DNA of 64,000 nucleotides from Actinomycetes bacterium (lineage in GTDB: Bacteria > Actinomycetota > Acidimicrobiia > Acidimicrobiales > Palsa-688), in contig JAKCDU010000004.1 of the NCBI GenBank assembly GCA_021838445.1, positions 48,690-112,689 on the forward strand, in the 5' to 3' direction. A model generated the notes under the pieces. The model was given only the letters and a program-made list of their open reading frames with translations. It was not told the DNA's origin and ran no database searches. The position numbers were made by a program, and so were the translations under genes. Positions 41,691 through 49,729 of the stretch are shown one piece after another. How positions within the stretch are numbered: position 1 is the first letter of the stretch; every line of letters starts with the position of its first letter.

Positions 41691-43273
41691 GCGCTCACCT
41701 CCCGGGCGGCGGCTCCGGCTTCTGGTTCGGCACTTCCGTAGCCTCCCCCGCCGGGAAGCTCCATCCGGACCACCGCGCCGGATCGCAGATCGATCCGCTT
41801 CTGGGTGCGGACCGGCTCACCGTCCACCGTGAAGCTGCCAGCCGCTCCCTCCGACCCCCCGAACAGGCCGGCGGGTGCGTGGGAGAGCCGGCTGGTCACG
41901 GCATTGAGGTTCCAGTCCCGCCCGTTGGCCACCGAGAACTCGATCAGCTGGCCTAGGCCCCCCGGCTGGGCGCCGGCACCGCCGGAGCCGTGACGGAGCT
42001 CCTTGCGGATGAACACCAGCGGAGCGGATGACTCCACCACCTCGATGGGGACGGCGGCCACACCGGTCGGGTAGGCGGTCGCTGACAGACCGGGCTTGGC
42101 CGCCCGGGCCCCCACCCCGCCGGCGTAATTGAACATCGATGTGATGAAAGGTCGGCCGTCGGCGTGGGTACCGCTCACCTGACAGGTCCACACTGCGCCC
42201 GCCCCCTCGGCCACCACCGAGTCGGGCAGGAACTGGGACAGGGCCTGGAGCAACGGCATGGGCAGGAACATGCCGACGACGTGGCGGGCGGTGCACGGAG
42301 CCGGACGGACGGCGTTGACGATGCTTCCCACGGGAGCGTCGACCTTGATCGGGGCCAGACTCCCGTAGTTATTGGGGACATCGGGGTTCAAAACGCTACG
42401 GATGGTGAACGTGGTGTAGGCGTGGGTGTAGTTCTTGACCACGTTGATGCCGGCCGGGCTGGCGCCCGACGAACCGTCGTAGTCCACGAATATCTCGCCC
42501 GCCACCGGGTCCACCGTCACCGAGGCCACGATGGTGATCTCGCTGCCGTCGGCGAGGTCGAGGACCGACGACGCCCGGTAGATGCCCGCCGGGAGGGCCC
42601 GGATGGCCCTGCGGGTGGCGTCCTCGGATCGCCGGATGACCTCGTCGGCCAGGTCCTCGATGTCGTCGAGATGGTGATTGTCGAGCAGCTGACCCAGCCT
42701 CTGGGCGCCGATCTCCCCTGATGCCATCTGGGCATGCAGATCCCCGGTCATGTGCTCGGGCTCCCTGACGTTGGAGAGGATGAACCGCCAGACGTCGTCG
42801 TTGCGCCGACCCTCGACCATGAGCTTGCAGACCGGGATCCACAGACCCTCCTCGAAGACATCGCGGGCCCCGGCGCCGATGCCGTAGCCCCCGACGTCGG
42901 TGTGGTGGATGGTGGAACCGAAGAAGCCCACGATCCGCTCGGAGCGCCAAGCCGGCACGAGCACCGTCACGTCGAGCAGCTGTCCGGCGGTCAGATACGG
43001 GTCGTTGGTGACCAGCACGTCACCGGGGCGCAGCGTGTCGATCGGGTACTGCTCGAGCATGGCGCCGGCGGCCACGGCGAGAGAGTTGATGTGACCCGGG
43101 GTTCCGGTCACGGCCTGCGCGACCATGCGGCCCCGACGATCGAACAGAGCGTTGGCCAGGTCCCCGGCTTCACGGACGATGGGACTGAAGGCGGAGCGCT
43201 GAAGGGCCCGGGCCTGCTCGTTGACCGTGCTGATCAGGCGGCCCCAGAGGACCTCCAGTTCGATGGCGTCCAT
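41687..43273 (-). CDS. hyuB: Hydantoinase B/oxoprolinase family protein
   Basis: A 528-residue HyuB-type subunit. It starts MDAIELEVLWGRLISTVNEQ and shows the family pattern REAGDLANALFDRRGRMVAQ, GHINSLAVAAGAMLEQ, GDVLVTNDPYLTAGQ, and the metal-binding SSIHHTDVGGYG-like stretch (here FFGSTIHHTDVGGYG). It acts with HyuA in ATP-dependent opening of hydantoin, 5-oxoproline or N-methylhydantoin, or in acetophenone/acetone-type carboxylation. The ATG at 43273 overlaps the HyuA stop (TGATG). The in-frame region upstream is a shadow of hyuA. Confidence 0.93.
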   Translation of the reverse strand: MDAIELEVLWGRLISTVNEQARALQRSAFSPIVREAGDLANALFDRRGRMVAQAVTGTPGHINSLAVAAGAMLEQYPIDTLRPGDVLVTNDPYLTAGQLLDVTVLVPAWRSERIVGFFGSTIHHTDVGGYGIGAGARDVFEEGLWIPVCKLMVEGRRNDDVWRFILSNVREPEHMTGDLHAQMASGEIGAQRLGQLLDNHHLDDIEDLADEVIRRSEDATRRAIRALPAGIYRASSVLDLADGSEITIVASVTVDPVAGEIFVDYDGSSGASPAGINVVKNYTHAYTTFTIRSVLNPDVPNNYGSLAPIKVDAPVGSIVNAVRPAPCTARHVVGMFLPMPLLQALSQFLPDSVVAEGAGAVWTCQVSGTHADGRPFITSMFNYAGGVGARAAKPGLSATAYPTGVAAVPIEVVESSAPLVFIRKELRHGSGGAGAQPGGLGQLIEFSVANGRDWNLNAVTSRLSHAPAGLFGGSEGAAGSFTVDGEPVRTQKRIDLRSGAVVRMELPGGGGYGSAEPEAGAAAREVSA

Positions 43274-45354
43274 CACCTGCTGCCCTCCCACGATGCTACT
43301 ACCGACCCGTCGGAGTCGACGCCGGCCACCCAGCCCGGTCGCAAGACCGTCGTGGTCTCGCGCTCCTCGAGCAGAGCCGGGCCTTTCAGCTCGGCCCCGA
43401 CGGGCAGCAAGGACCGGTCGTAGACCGGCGTGTCCACCGGGTCGGCGCCTCGCACGAAGCGGACGAGGCGATGGTTCTTGGCTGCGACGGTCCCGCCACG
43501 GTCGGCGCCCGACAGGGTCACCTCGGGGGCCGGCGCCAATGCCGCGACCCGCCAGGTGACGATCTCGATGGCGACGTCGGGGATGGTCATCCCGTAGACC
43601 GCCTCGTAGCGCTCGGCGAAGCGCTCGGTCACCTCCTCGACCGAGAGCTCCCACGTCCCACCTTCGCCGAGGGGGATGGTGATCTCGTTGCCCTGGCCGT
43701 GATAGCGGGCATCGACGGCGTAACGGTAGGTGATGGATGCGGGATCGACCCCAGCTGCGGCCAGCACGGATCGTCCCTCCTCGCGTAGGTCGGCGAGGAG
43801 CCGCTCCCTCTCGCCGATGGGCATCCCGTCCAGGCGACGCACGAGGCTGCGGGCCAGGTCCATACGTATGGGGCTGACCAGGGCGCCAAAGGCGGACAGG
43901 ACACTGGCGTTGGCCGGGAACACGACCTGCGGCGACTCGAGGAGCTCGGCCACACCGCAGGCGTGCACCGGTCCGGCGCCCCCGAAGGCGATGAGGGGTA
44001 TGCCCCTCAGATCGGCGCCCCGCTCGATAGCGTGCATGCGGGCCGCCGACGCCATGTTCTGGTTGACCAGTTCGTGGATACCGCCGGCGGTGTCGTCGAC
44101 GGTCACGTCCAATACGTCGGCGAGCTTGGCCGCCGCTCCGGCTGCGGCGTCCATCTCGAGGGGCATCTCGCCTCCCAGGAAGAACGCCGCGTCGAGATTG
44201 CCGAGCAGCAGGTCCGCATCGGTGACAGTGGGCTGGTCCCCGCCCCGGCCGTAGGCGGCGGGCCCCGGCTCGGCGCCCGCCGAGTCCGGCCCGACCTTGA
44301 GCAGACCGAGATCGTCCACACGGGCGATACTGCCCCCGCCCGCCCCAATCTCGACCAGGTCGACCGACGGAACCGAAACCGGGAAACCCGAGCCCTTCTT
44401 GAACCGGTACATGCGGGCGACCTCGAAGTCGGTGGTGAGCTCCGGCTCGCAGTGCTCTATGAGGCAGGACTTGGCCGTGGTCCCCCCCATGTCGAAGCAC
44501 AGGAGACGCTCGAAGCCCAGCCGGCGGGCGTACCACGAACCGGCCAGAGCCCCTGCGGCGGGGCCCGATTCGACCATACGGATGGGATGACGGGCGGCCA
44601 CTGCGGCGGGAACGACGCCCCCGTTGGAGAGCATGATCAGCAGGCCGCCACCGAAGCCCTCACGGCGCAGCCAGCCAGAGAATTCCTCCAGGTAGGGCCC
44701 CACCACCGGCATGGTGGCGGCGTTGCAGGCGGTCGTGACGGTGCGGGGATATTCCCGGATCTGCGGCGCCACGTCGCTCGAGGTGCACACCGGAACACCG
44801 AGCTCGGAGGCCAGGATGGCGGCCACCGCCTGCTCGCTCGAGGTGTTGGCGTAGGAGTGCAGCAGGCACACCGCCACCGACTCGACCCCGGCGTCACCCA
44901 GGCGACGGGCCAGGTCCGCCACCTCAGCCGGATCAGGAGCGTGCAGCACCTCCCCGAGGGCGTTGGTGCGCTCGGTGACCTCGAAGGTCAGGGAGCGGGG
45001 AATAGGCGGCGGCGGGAACTCGATCTGCAGGTCGTACATGTCGTAGCGGTGCTCATCTCGGATGAGCAGGGTGTCAGCGAAACCGGCGTTGGTCACCAGC
45101 GCGGCCCGGGCCACCTTGCCCTCGATCAGAGCGTTGGTGACCAGGGTGGTGGCGTGCACGAGGGGCGCCCGGACATCCGTGGGGCGGATCCCGGCCCGGG
45201 CCAGAGCGCTGACCACGCCCTTCTCGACCGCTTCCAGCGGCCTCGAGGGCGTGCTCAACGTCTTGTCCACCACCACCGTGCCGGTGTCACCGTCGAGAAG
45301 GACGACGTCGGTGAAGGTGCCTCCGATATCGACTGCTACCCGCCAGTCAGCCAT
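43273..45354 (-). CDS. hyuA: Hydantoinase/oxoprolinase family protein A
   Basis: A 693-residue HyuA subunit with an actin/Hsp70-like ATP-binding core. The N-terminal ADWRVAVDIGGTFTDVVLLDG phosphate loop is typical; further marks are PLVHATTLVTNALIEG, LLCFDMGGTTAKSCLIE and AFGGAGPVHACGVAEL. It couples ATP cleavage to ring opening or carboxylation with HyuB. MADWRV at 45354 was chosen as start over the longer frame, since the family begins here; the ATG lies 8 bases inside the cupin gene. It is the second gene of the operon whose promoter holds site C. Confidence 0.93.
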   Translation of the reverse strand: MADWRVAVDIGGTFTDVVLLDGDTGTVVVDKTLSTPSRPLEAVEKGVVSALARAGIRPTDVRAPLVHATTLVTNALIEGKVARAALVTNAGFADTLLIRDEHRYDMYDLQIEFPPPPIPRSLTFEVTERTNALGEVLHAPDPAEVADLARRLGDAGVESVAVCLLHSYANTSSEQAVAAILASELGVPVCTSSDVAPQIREYPRTVTTACNAATMPVVGPYLEEFSGWLRREGFGGGLLIMLSNGGVVPAAVAARHPIRMVESGPAAGALAGSWYARRLGFERLLCFDMGGTTAKSCLIEHCEPELTTDFEVARMYRFKKGSGFPVSVPSVDLVEIGAGGGSIARVDDLGLLKVGPDSAGAEPGPAAYGRGGDQPTVTDADLLLGNLDAAFFLGGEMPLEMDAAAGAAAKLADVLDVTVDDTAGGIHELVNQNMASAARMHAIERGADLRGIPLIAFGGAGPVHACGVAELLESPQVVFPANASVLSAFGALVSPIRMDLARSLVRRLDGMPIGERERLLADLREEGRSVLAAAGVDPASITYRYAVDARYHGQGNEITIPLGEGGTWELSVEEVTERFAERYEAVYGMTIPDVAIEIVTWRVAALAPAPEVTLSGADRGGTVAAKNHRLVRFVRGADPVDTPVYDRSLLPVGAELKGPALLEERETTTVLRPGWVAGVDSDGSVVASWEGSR

Positions 45355-45712
45355 TGCGGTATTCCTCCCGGACCGGGCTGAAGATGTCGAGGATCCAGAC
45401 CTCGCCATGGGCCGGATCACCGATGAACCGGCTGTCACCATGGGCCAGGTTACGCGGCGCGTGATAGACGTCGCCGGGCCCGAGCCGGACCCGCTCGTCT
45501 GAGCCGATGCGGAAGTCCAGCTGGCCGGCGATGATCAGGCCGAATTGCTCATTATCCGGGTGGCCGCCGTAGGGCGTCGGGCCGGCGCCCTCCTTGATGC
45601 GCCAGAACGCCATGCTCAGGTTCTCTCCAGTGAAGATTCGCCGGCGCATACCGCTCGAGCTCTCTCGGAAGGCGCTGTCCTCGAACCGCCAGATCTGCCC
45701 TTCGTTGGTCAC
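45347..45712 (-). CDS. Cupin domain protein
   Basis: A 121-residue single-domain cupin. The two cupin motifs are visible as PYGGHPDNEQFGLIIAGQLDF (G-x-H-x-x-x-E) and GDVYHAPRNLAHG. These carry the metal-binding histidine/glutamate set, though the second motif is short. It may be a small isomerase, dioxygenase or a ligand-binding accessory. GTG at 45712 is preceded by CAGGAGGAG at good spacing. The stop overlaps the hyuA start by 8 bases, so both are co-translated. The operon's promoter holds site C and lies divergent from the GntR gene. Confidence 0.82.
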   Translation of the reverse strand: MTNEGQIWRFEDSAFRESSSGMRRRIFTGENLSMAFWRIKEGAGPTPYGGHPDNEQFGLIIAGQLDFRIGSDERVRLGPGDVYHAPRNLAHGDSRFIGDPAHGEVWILDIFSPVREEYRNG

Positions 45713-45747
45713 GGTCCGTGCTCCTCCTGCAGAGGGTCGTCGACAAC

Positions 45748-45774
45748 TGGTCTGTCAGACTGTTGGTCTGTCAA
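45748..45774. promoter_or_regulatory. GntR/FadR-type double site C
   Basis: TGGTCTGTCAGAC (45748-45760) is followed by TTGGTCTGTCAA (45763-45774). TTGGTCTG is shared with sites A and B, and on the minus strand ACAGACCAACAG is identical with part of site D. GTCTG-T-CAGAC is itself a palindrome. It lies between the divergent cupin/hyuA operon and the GntR gene. Confidence 0.65.
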
Positions 45775-45796
45775 TCAGATAAGAAGCTAGTTGCCG

Positions 45797-45813
45797 CTTG
45801 ACGTGCCGTCAAG
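45797..45813. promoter_or_regulatory. Perfect inverted repeat CTTGACG-TGC-CGTCAAG
   Basis: A 7-bp perfect inverted repeat with a 3-base spacer in the same divergent promoter region as site C. It could be a second operator, for a different regulator, or overlap a -35 (TTGACG). It has no resemblance to TTGGTCTG sites. Confidence 0.35.
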
Positions 45814-45962
45814 GTACGTGACCTGACATACGCTTGGGTTACGATTCGGGAAACAAGCGGACCGGCTGCATGTCGAGGAGGCGGCAGTCGGGGCCGTCAG
45901 AGCAAGCACCGAGGCATTCAGAGCGTGCACCGAGGGATCGGGGGTCAGAGAGGGTGAAGGCC

Positions 45963-46715
45963 ATGAAAGAGACGGCGGCGGCGGAGTCGTCTCCAGCGGA
46001 GCCTTCCAACGATCTTCCGAGGTTCGCGGCCATCAGCCGCCAGACGGTGGCCGAAGGGGTGCGCGAGGCCCTGCTGGAGAACATCCGCAACGGTTCCCTC
46101 CCCCGGGGCAGCCGACTTCCCTCCGAGAGGTTGCTCTGCGAGCAGTTCGTGGTGGCCCGCACCTCGCTGAGAGAGGCACTCCAGGGGCTCGCTTCCCTAG
46201 GGCTGATCGAACGGCGCGGCAACCGCCTGTACGTGACCGAGCAGATGCCCGAAGTCAGCCTCGATGACAACCGCAAGCGTTCGGTCACCCACGTGTTCGA
46301 GGTGCGCAGGCTGGTGGAGGTCCCGATGGCCGAACTGGCCGCTCACCGTGCCACCCCTGAGCAGCGGGACATCATCGCCGAGCTCGGGCGGTCGTTTCGC
46401 GACGACATGCCCCTCGAGGAGTTCCGCCAAGCCGACCGGCGCTTCCACGCCACCATCGCCTCGGCCTGCGGCAATCCGGCGCTGGCCGAGTTGCACGCCA
46501 AGGTGATGGAGAGCCTGTTCAAGTCCACCGATTTCGCCTCCCTGCTCAACGCCCGACAGAACGCCACCACCGTCCGCAAGATCATCAAGGCGGCCAGCGC
46601 CTCGCACCGCCTCATCGGAGAGGGCATCAAGCGCGGCGCCGCGGTGCAGGTGCGCAAGGCCGCCGAGGCCCACCTGGTCGATGTGGAAGCGCAGATGGTC
46701 GCGCAGATGACGTGA
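45963..46715 (+). CDS. FadR-subfamily GntR transcriptional regulator
   Basis: A 250-residue regulator. Residues about 15-85 form the GntR winged helix: VAEGVREALLENIRNGSLPRG, LPSERLLCEQFVVARTSLREA, and the wing ERRGNRLYV. Residues about 100-240 form the FCD ligand domain, with EVRRLVEVPMAELAA, metal-ligand histidines (FHATIASACGNPAL, near residue 165) and ASHRLIGEGIKRGAA. FCD regulators bind organic acids such as the product of a catabolic path. The ATG at 45963 follows GAAGG; the frame is open to TTG 45834, but the added residues look non-conserved. It is coupled to the aldolase gene by a GTGA overlap. Confidence 0.9.
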   Translation: MKETAAAESSPAEPSNDLPRFAAISRQTVAEGVREALLENIRNGSLPRGSRLPSERLLCEQFVVARTSLREALQGLASLGLIERRGNRLYVTEQMPEVSLDDNRKRSVTHVFEVRRLVEVPMAELAAHRATPEQRDIIAELGRSFRDDMPLEEFRQADRRFHATIASACGNPALAELHAKVMESLFKSTDFASLLNARQNATTVRKIIKAASASHRLIGEGIKRGAAVQVRKAAEAHLVDVEAQMVAQMT

Positions 46716-47497
46716 CCAACGCCCTGGCCGACCTGCTCAGAGCCGGTGGACAGGGCATCGGGTCGTGGTGCTCGACCCGCGATCCCTTCACCGTCGAGGT
46801 ACTGACCACCGACGGTGTCGACTTCGTGTGCATCGACTGCCAGCACGGACTGGGCGACCGGGCCAGCCTGCCGTCGCTCCTGCCCGCTGTCCGCGGTGCC
46901 GTGACCCCGCTGGTGCGGGTGTCCTCCAACGACCCGGCCGAGATCGGCCGGGCTTTGGACCTCGGCGCCGGGGGGGTGATCGTCCCCATGGTCGAGACCG
47001 CCGCACAGGCGGCTGCCGCGGTCGCCGCCTGCCGCTACCCACCGGAGGGCCACCGGAGCTACGGCCCGACGCGAGCCGGGTTGACCCTTGGCACCGATCC
47101 GGACACCCTCGCCAGCCATCCGCTGTGCTTCGTGATGATCGAGACCCCGGCGGGGGTGGATAACGCAGCGGCGATATGCCGCGTGGAAGGGCTGGGCGGG
47201 GTGTACATCGGACCGGCCGATCTGGCCATCGGGCTGGGCATCCCCCCGGCGGCCATGCTCGGCAACCGGCGCCACGGGGAGGCCATCCGTACGGTGCTGG
47301 ACGCCTGCCGGGCCGAGGGACGCTTCGCCGGTATCCACACCACCGGCGGGGCCGACGCTGCGACCCGGCTGGAAGGGGGTTTCCATCTGGTGTCGCTACC
47401 CACAGACGTGACCCTCCTACGGGCGGCGGTGAAGCGGGAGCTGGCCGTGGCCCGCGGGGCGAAAGGCCCGCTGCCGGCGCTGCGCCCCTACGGCTGA
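46712..47497 (+). CDS. HpcH/HpaI-family aldolase
   Basis: A 261-residue TIM-barrel aldolase. Marks are GSWCSTRDPFTVEVL, VDFVCIDCQHG (with the conserved histidine), the divalent metal glutamate in VMIETPAGVDNAAAI and YIGPADLAIGLG, near residue 175. These enzymes split 4-hydroxy-2-oxo acids into pyruvate (or oxaloacetate) and an aldehyde, a common last step in aromatic or heterocycle catabolism. The GTG at 46712 overlaps the stop of the GntR gene (GTGA), so regulator and aldolase are co-translated. This ties the regulator to the pathway's lower end. Confidence 0.92.
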   Translation: MTNALADLLRAGGQGIGSWCSTRDPFTVEVLTTDGVDFVCIDCQHGLGDRASLPSLLPAVRGAVTPLVRVSSNDPAEIGRALDLGAGGVIVPMVETAAQAAAAVAACRYPPEGHRSYGPTRAGLTLGTDPDTLASHPLCFVMIETPAGVDNAAAICRVEGLGGVYIGPADLAIGLGIPPAAMLGNRRHGEAIRTVLDACRAEGRFAGIHTTGGADAATRLEGGFHLVSLPTDVTLLRAAVKRELAVARGAKGPLPALRPYG

Positions 47498-47552
47498 GCC
47501 GACTGGAGGCTCATCGTCGTCGAGCGACCGTCTGCCCCGTCGGTGCATCGGC

Positions 47553-47584
47553 GTGTCGGCGTGTCGGCGTGTCGGCGTGTCGGC
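47553..47584. repeat. Tandem 8-bp repeat, GTGTCGGC x4
   Basis: Four perfect copies of GTGTCGGC, preceded by degenerate units GCATCGGC (47545-47552) and CCGTCGGT. It lies in the 143-base noncoding stretch between the aldolase gene and the next VOC gene. It may vary in copy number between strains. Confidence 0.85.
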
Positions 47585-47604
47585 GCCGAGTAACGTACTG
47601 ATAA

Positions 47605-47620
47605 ACAGACCAACAGACCA
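47605..47620. promoter_or_regulatory. GntR/FadR-type site D
   Basis: ACAGACCAACAGACCA reads TGGTCTGTTGGTCTGT on the minus strand. Twelve bases (ACAGACCAACAG) are identical with site C. It lies 20-35 bases upstream of the GTG at 47640 of the VOC gene. Confidence 0.6.
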
Positions 47621-47639
47621 TTTCCGTTAGGAGACGCCT

Positions 47640-48113
47640 GTGCCCATCACCGGCATGAACCACGCTGTTCTGTATGTCCGAGATGCACGGCGGACAGCGG
47701 ACTTCTACGCCGACGTTCTCGGATTCAGCCGGGTGATAGTCGACGAGGAAGGCCGCTTCGTGTTCATGCGCGGCCCGGCCTCGGCCAACCACCACGACAT
47801 CGCCTTCTTCACCATCGGCGCCGACGCCGCACCCTCAGCCGCCGGAGAGACCGTCGGCCTCTACCACATCGCCTGGGAAGTGCCGACCCTGGCCGAGTTG
47901 CAGGAGATGAGGGACCGGCTGGAGAAGGCCGGCGCCCTAGTGGGCGCCAGCGACCACGGAGCGAACAAGAGCCTCTACGCCAAGGACCCCGACGGGCTGG
48001 AGTTCGAGGTGATGTGGTTGGTGCCGGCCGAAGCCTGGGGTGCGGAGGAACATGAGGCCATCATCCGCCCCCTGGACCTGAACGCCGAGCTGGAACGGTT
48101 CGCCCCCGGCTAG
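47640..48113 (+). CDS. VOC superfamily protein (glyoxalase/extradiol dioxygenase-like)
   Basis: A 157-residue VOC protein: MPITGMNHAVLYVRDARRTADF for unit one, with YADVLGF; unit two GLYHIAWEVPTLAELQEM; and AKDPDGLEFEVMWLVP at the end, with the metal-ligand glutamate. Histidines NHAVL, YHIAW and the glutamate could make the 2-His-1-Glu metal site, so it is the best candidate for a catalytic glyoxalase or extradiol dioxygenase among the VOC proteins of the window. GTG at 47640 has AGGAGA seven bases upstream. Site D precedes it. Confidence 0.88.
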   Translation: MPITGMNHAVLYVRDARRTADFYADVLGFSRVIVDEEGRFVFMRGPASANHHDIAFFTIGADAAPSAAGETVGLYHIAWEVPTLAELQEMRDRLEKAGALVGASDHGANKSLYAKDPDGLEFEVMWLVPAEAWGAEEHEAIIRPLDLNAELERFAPG

Positions 48114-48123
48114 CGATCGCCGT

Positions 48124-48139
48124 GCCGGTCCCCACCGGC
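48124..48139. terminator. Hairpin between convergent genes
   Basis: GCCGGT (48124-48129), loop CCCC, ACCGGC (48134-48139): a perfect 6-bp stem between the VOC stop (48113) and the ribokinase stop (48156). Confidence 0.5.
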
Positions 48140-48155
48140 CGGGCGGGGCCGAGGG

Positions 48156-49166
48156 TCAGGACACCGCCGGATCGCTCACCTCGCTGAGTCTCACATCGAT
48201 GGCCTCCCTGGTGGGCATCCCGCCACGGGCTCCCCGGCCCCCCACCGAAAGCGAGGCGGCCACGGCGGCGTAACGCACCGCGGCTTCGATGGGGTCGCCG
48301 GCGGCTATCCGGACCCCGAGCACCCCGTTGAACGTGTCTCCAGCCCCGGTGGTGTCGACGACCACCGCGGCGGGTACCGCCGGCATCCGGTGGGCGACCC
48401 CTTCGGTGGTCACGAGCAGGACCCCGTCGGCTCCCAGGGTGACCACGACCGGCGCGCCACTGGCCCGGTGTATGAGCAAGGCGTCGTCGGCGAGGGACCC
48501 GACCCCACCGGTGCCCGTCTCCCCACCCGCCTTCGTCTCTCCGGTCGCCGTCGTCTCCTCTGATCGCGGACCGGAGGCCGACGCCGCGGCCCTCAGCGCC
48601 CGGGCCAGGTCGGCGCACTCGTGGGCGTTGGGGGTGACGACCGGCCGCCACCTCAGCAGTCCGACCACCTCGGCGGTCACCGGTGCGGGGTTGAGCACGC
48701 AGGGAACCCCCAGACCAGCGGCGGTCTCGACCGCGGCGACCACAGCATCGGCGCTGATCTCAGTACTGACCACGACACAGCCGATGTCCGCCGCGGCTTC
48801 CAGCGAGGCCCGCACATGGGCCGCGCTCAACGCCAGGTTGGCGCCCGGCGCCACCGCGATCTGGTTCTCCCCGCCGGGATCGACACAGATGAGCGCCACA
48901 CCCGTCGCCACGTCGACGGTGGCGACGTCATCGACGGTGACCGACTCCCGCCGCAGATCGGCGATCGCCCCCCGGCCCAGGTCGTCACCGCCCACCGCTC
49001 CCACGACACGCACCGCGGCGCCGACGCGCGACGCGGCCACCGCGGCGTTGGCCCCCTTGCCCCCGCCGTGGCGGGACATGGCTCCACCGACGACGGTCGC
49101 ACCGGCGCGGGGGAGGGACGGCACGGGCACCACCAGATCGATGTTGATGGCCCCCACCACCGTCAC
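48156..49166 (-). CDS. PfkB-family carbohydrate kinase (ribokinase-like)
   Basis: A 336-residue sugar or nucleoside kinase. The N-terminus VTVVGAINIDLVVPVPSLPRAG and the GGKGANAAVAASRVG motif are ribokinase signatures; the anion hole and catalytic base are in VDTTGAGDTFNGVLG, near residue 280. A Glu/Thr-rich insert of about 30 residues (ASASGPRSEETTATGET) before the late kinase part is unusual for the family. GTG at 49166 was chosen because the 72 upstream residues in the same frame overlap the divergent gene at 49302 and lack family features. Phosphorylation of ribose or a nucleoside would fit with the importer, but this is inferred. Confidence 0.87.
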   Translation of the reverse strand: MTVVGAINIDLVVPVPSLPRAGATVVGGAMSRHGGGKGANAAVAASRVGAAVRVVGAVGGDDLGRGAIADLRRESVTVDDVATVDVATGVALICVDPGGENQIAVAPGANLALSAAHVRASLEAAADIGCVVVSTEISADAVVAAVETAAGLGVPCVLNPAPVTAEVVGLLRWRPVVTPNAHECADLARALRAAASASGPRSEETTATGETKAGGETGTGGVGSLADDALLIHRASGAPVVVTLGADGVLLVTTEGVAHRMPAVPAAVVVDTTGAGDTFNGVLGVRIAAGDPIEAAVRYAAVAASLSVGGRGARGGMPTREAIDVRLSEVSDPAVS

Positions 49167-49301
49167 CGGGAGGCCACCTTCCCGCCTCGACAGGGCGTCG
49201 TGCTCGGCATGGGCCGCTACCTGGGACAGGGCCAGCTCCCTCCGTGAGAACACGGTCCGGAAGAATCTCAGCGGACCGGTGGAACTCGCTACTGTACGCC
49301 G

Positions 49302-49691
49302 GTGGAGTCCCGACAGGCCGCGGCGAGGTTCCTGGCGGCGGTCAACGATCGGCGTGTCGACGCCGTGGAGGAATACCTCCACCCCGACGTGACCTGGCGG
49401 AACGTACCCGAGGCGCCGACGGAGGGACGCCAGGCCGTCTCGGGCATGCTGGCCCGGGTGCTGAGCCGGTGCGAGCGGGTCCGCTGGGAGGTGATATCCG
49501 ACAGCTACGCGGCCGACACCGCCTGGCTGGAGCGGATAGACCGGTTCTGGATCGACGGGCGGGAGATCGCGGTCTGCTGCAACGGTGTCTTCCGCTTCGA
49601 ATCGGGGTCCGGTCGGCTCCTCGAGGTCCGCGACTACGCCGACCTCGGCCCCTGGAGGCGGACTCTCGCCGACGCCATCGGCGCGCGCTGA
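49302..49691 (+). CDS. NTF2/SnoaL-like protein (limonene-epoxide-hydrolase-like)
   Basis: A 129-residue single-domain protein with the NTF2-like fold: ARFLAAVNDRRVDAVEEYLHPDVTWRNVPEAPTEGR at the N-terminus and VCCNGVFRFESGSGRLLEVRDYADL at the C-terminal. The spacing of WR, D and R residues resembles limonene-1,2-epoxide hydrolase-like proteins. A catalytic role is not certain. GTG at 49302 lies 135 bases from the divergent kinase start and 38 bases before the SDR gene, with which it may be co-transcribed. Confidence 0.72.
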   Translation: MESRQAAARFLAAVNDRRVDAVEEYLHPDVTWRNVPEAPTEGRQAVSGMLARVLSRCERVRWEVISDSYAADTAWLERIDRFWIDGREIAVCCNGVFRFESGSGRLLEVRDYADLGPWRRTLADAIGAR

Positions 49692-49729
49692 TACCGATCC
49701 TCGGTGTCGGCGCTACGTAGAGTGACGGC

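Noticed and set aside
41687..44536. 949-codon frame extending hyuB far upstream
   Set aside because: The upstream part is a shadow of hyuA; the TGATG junction at 43273 gives the true start.
47545..47584. 8-bp tandem repeat as a CRISPR array
   Set aside because: Units are contiguous with no spacers, and no cas genes are present.
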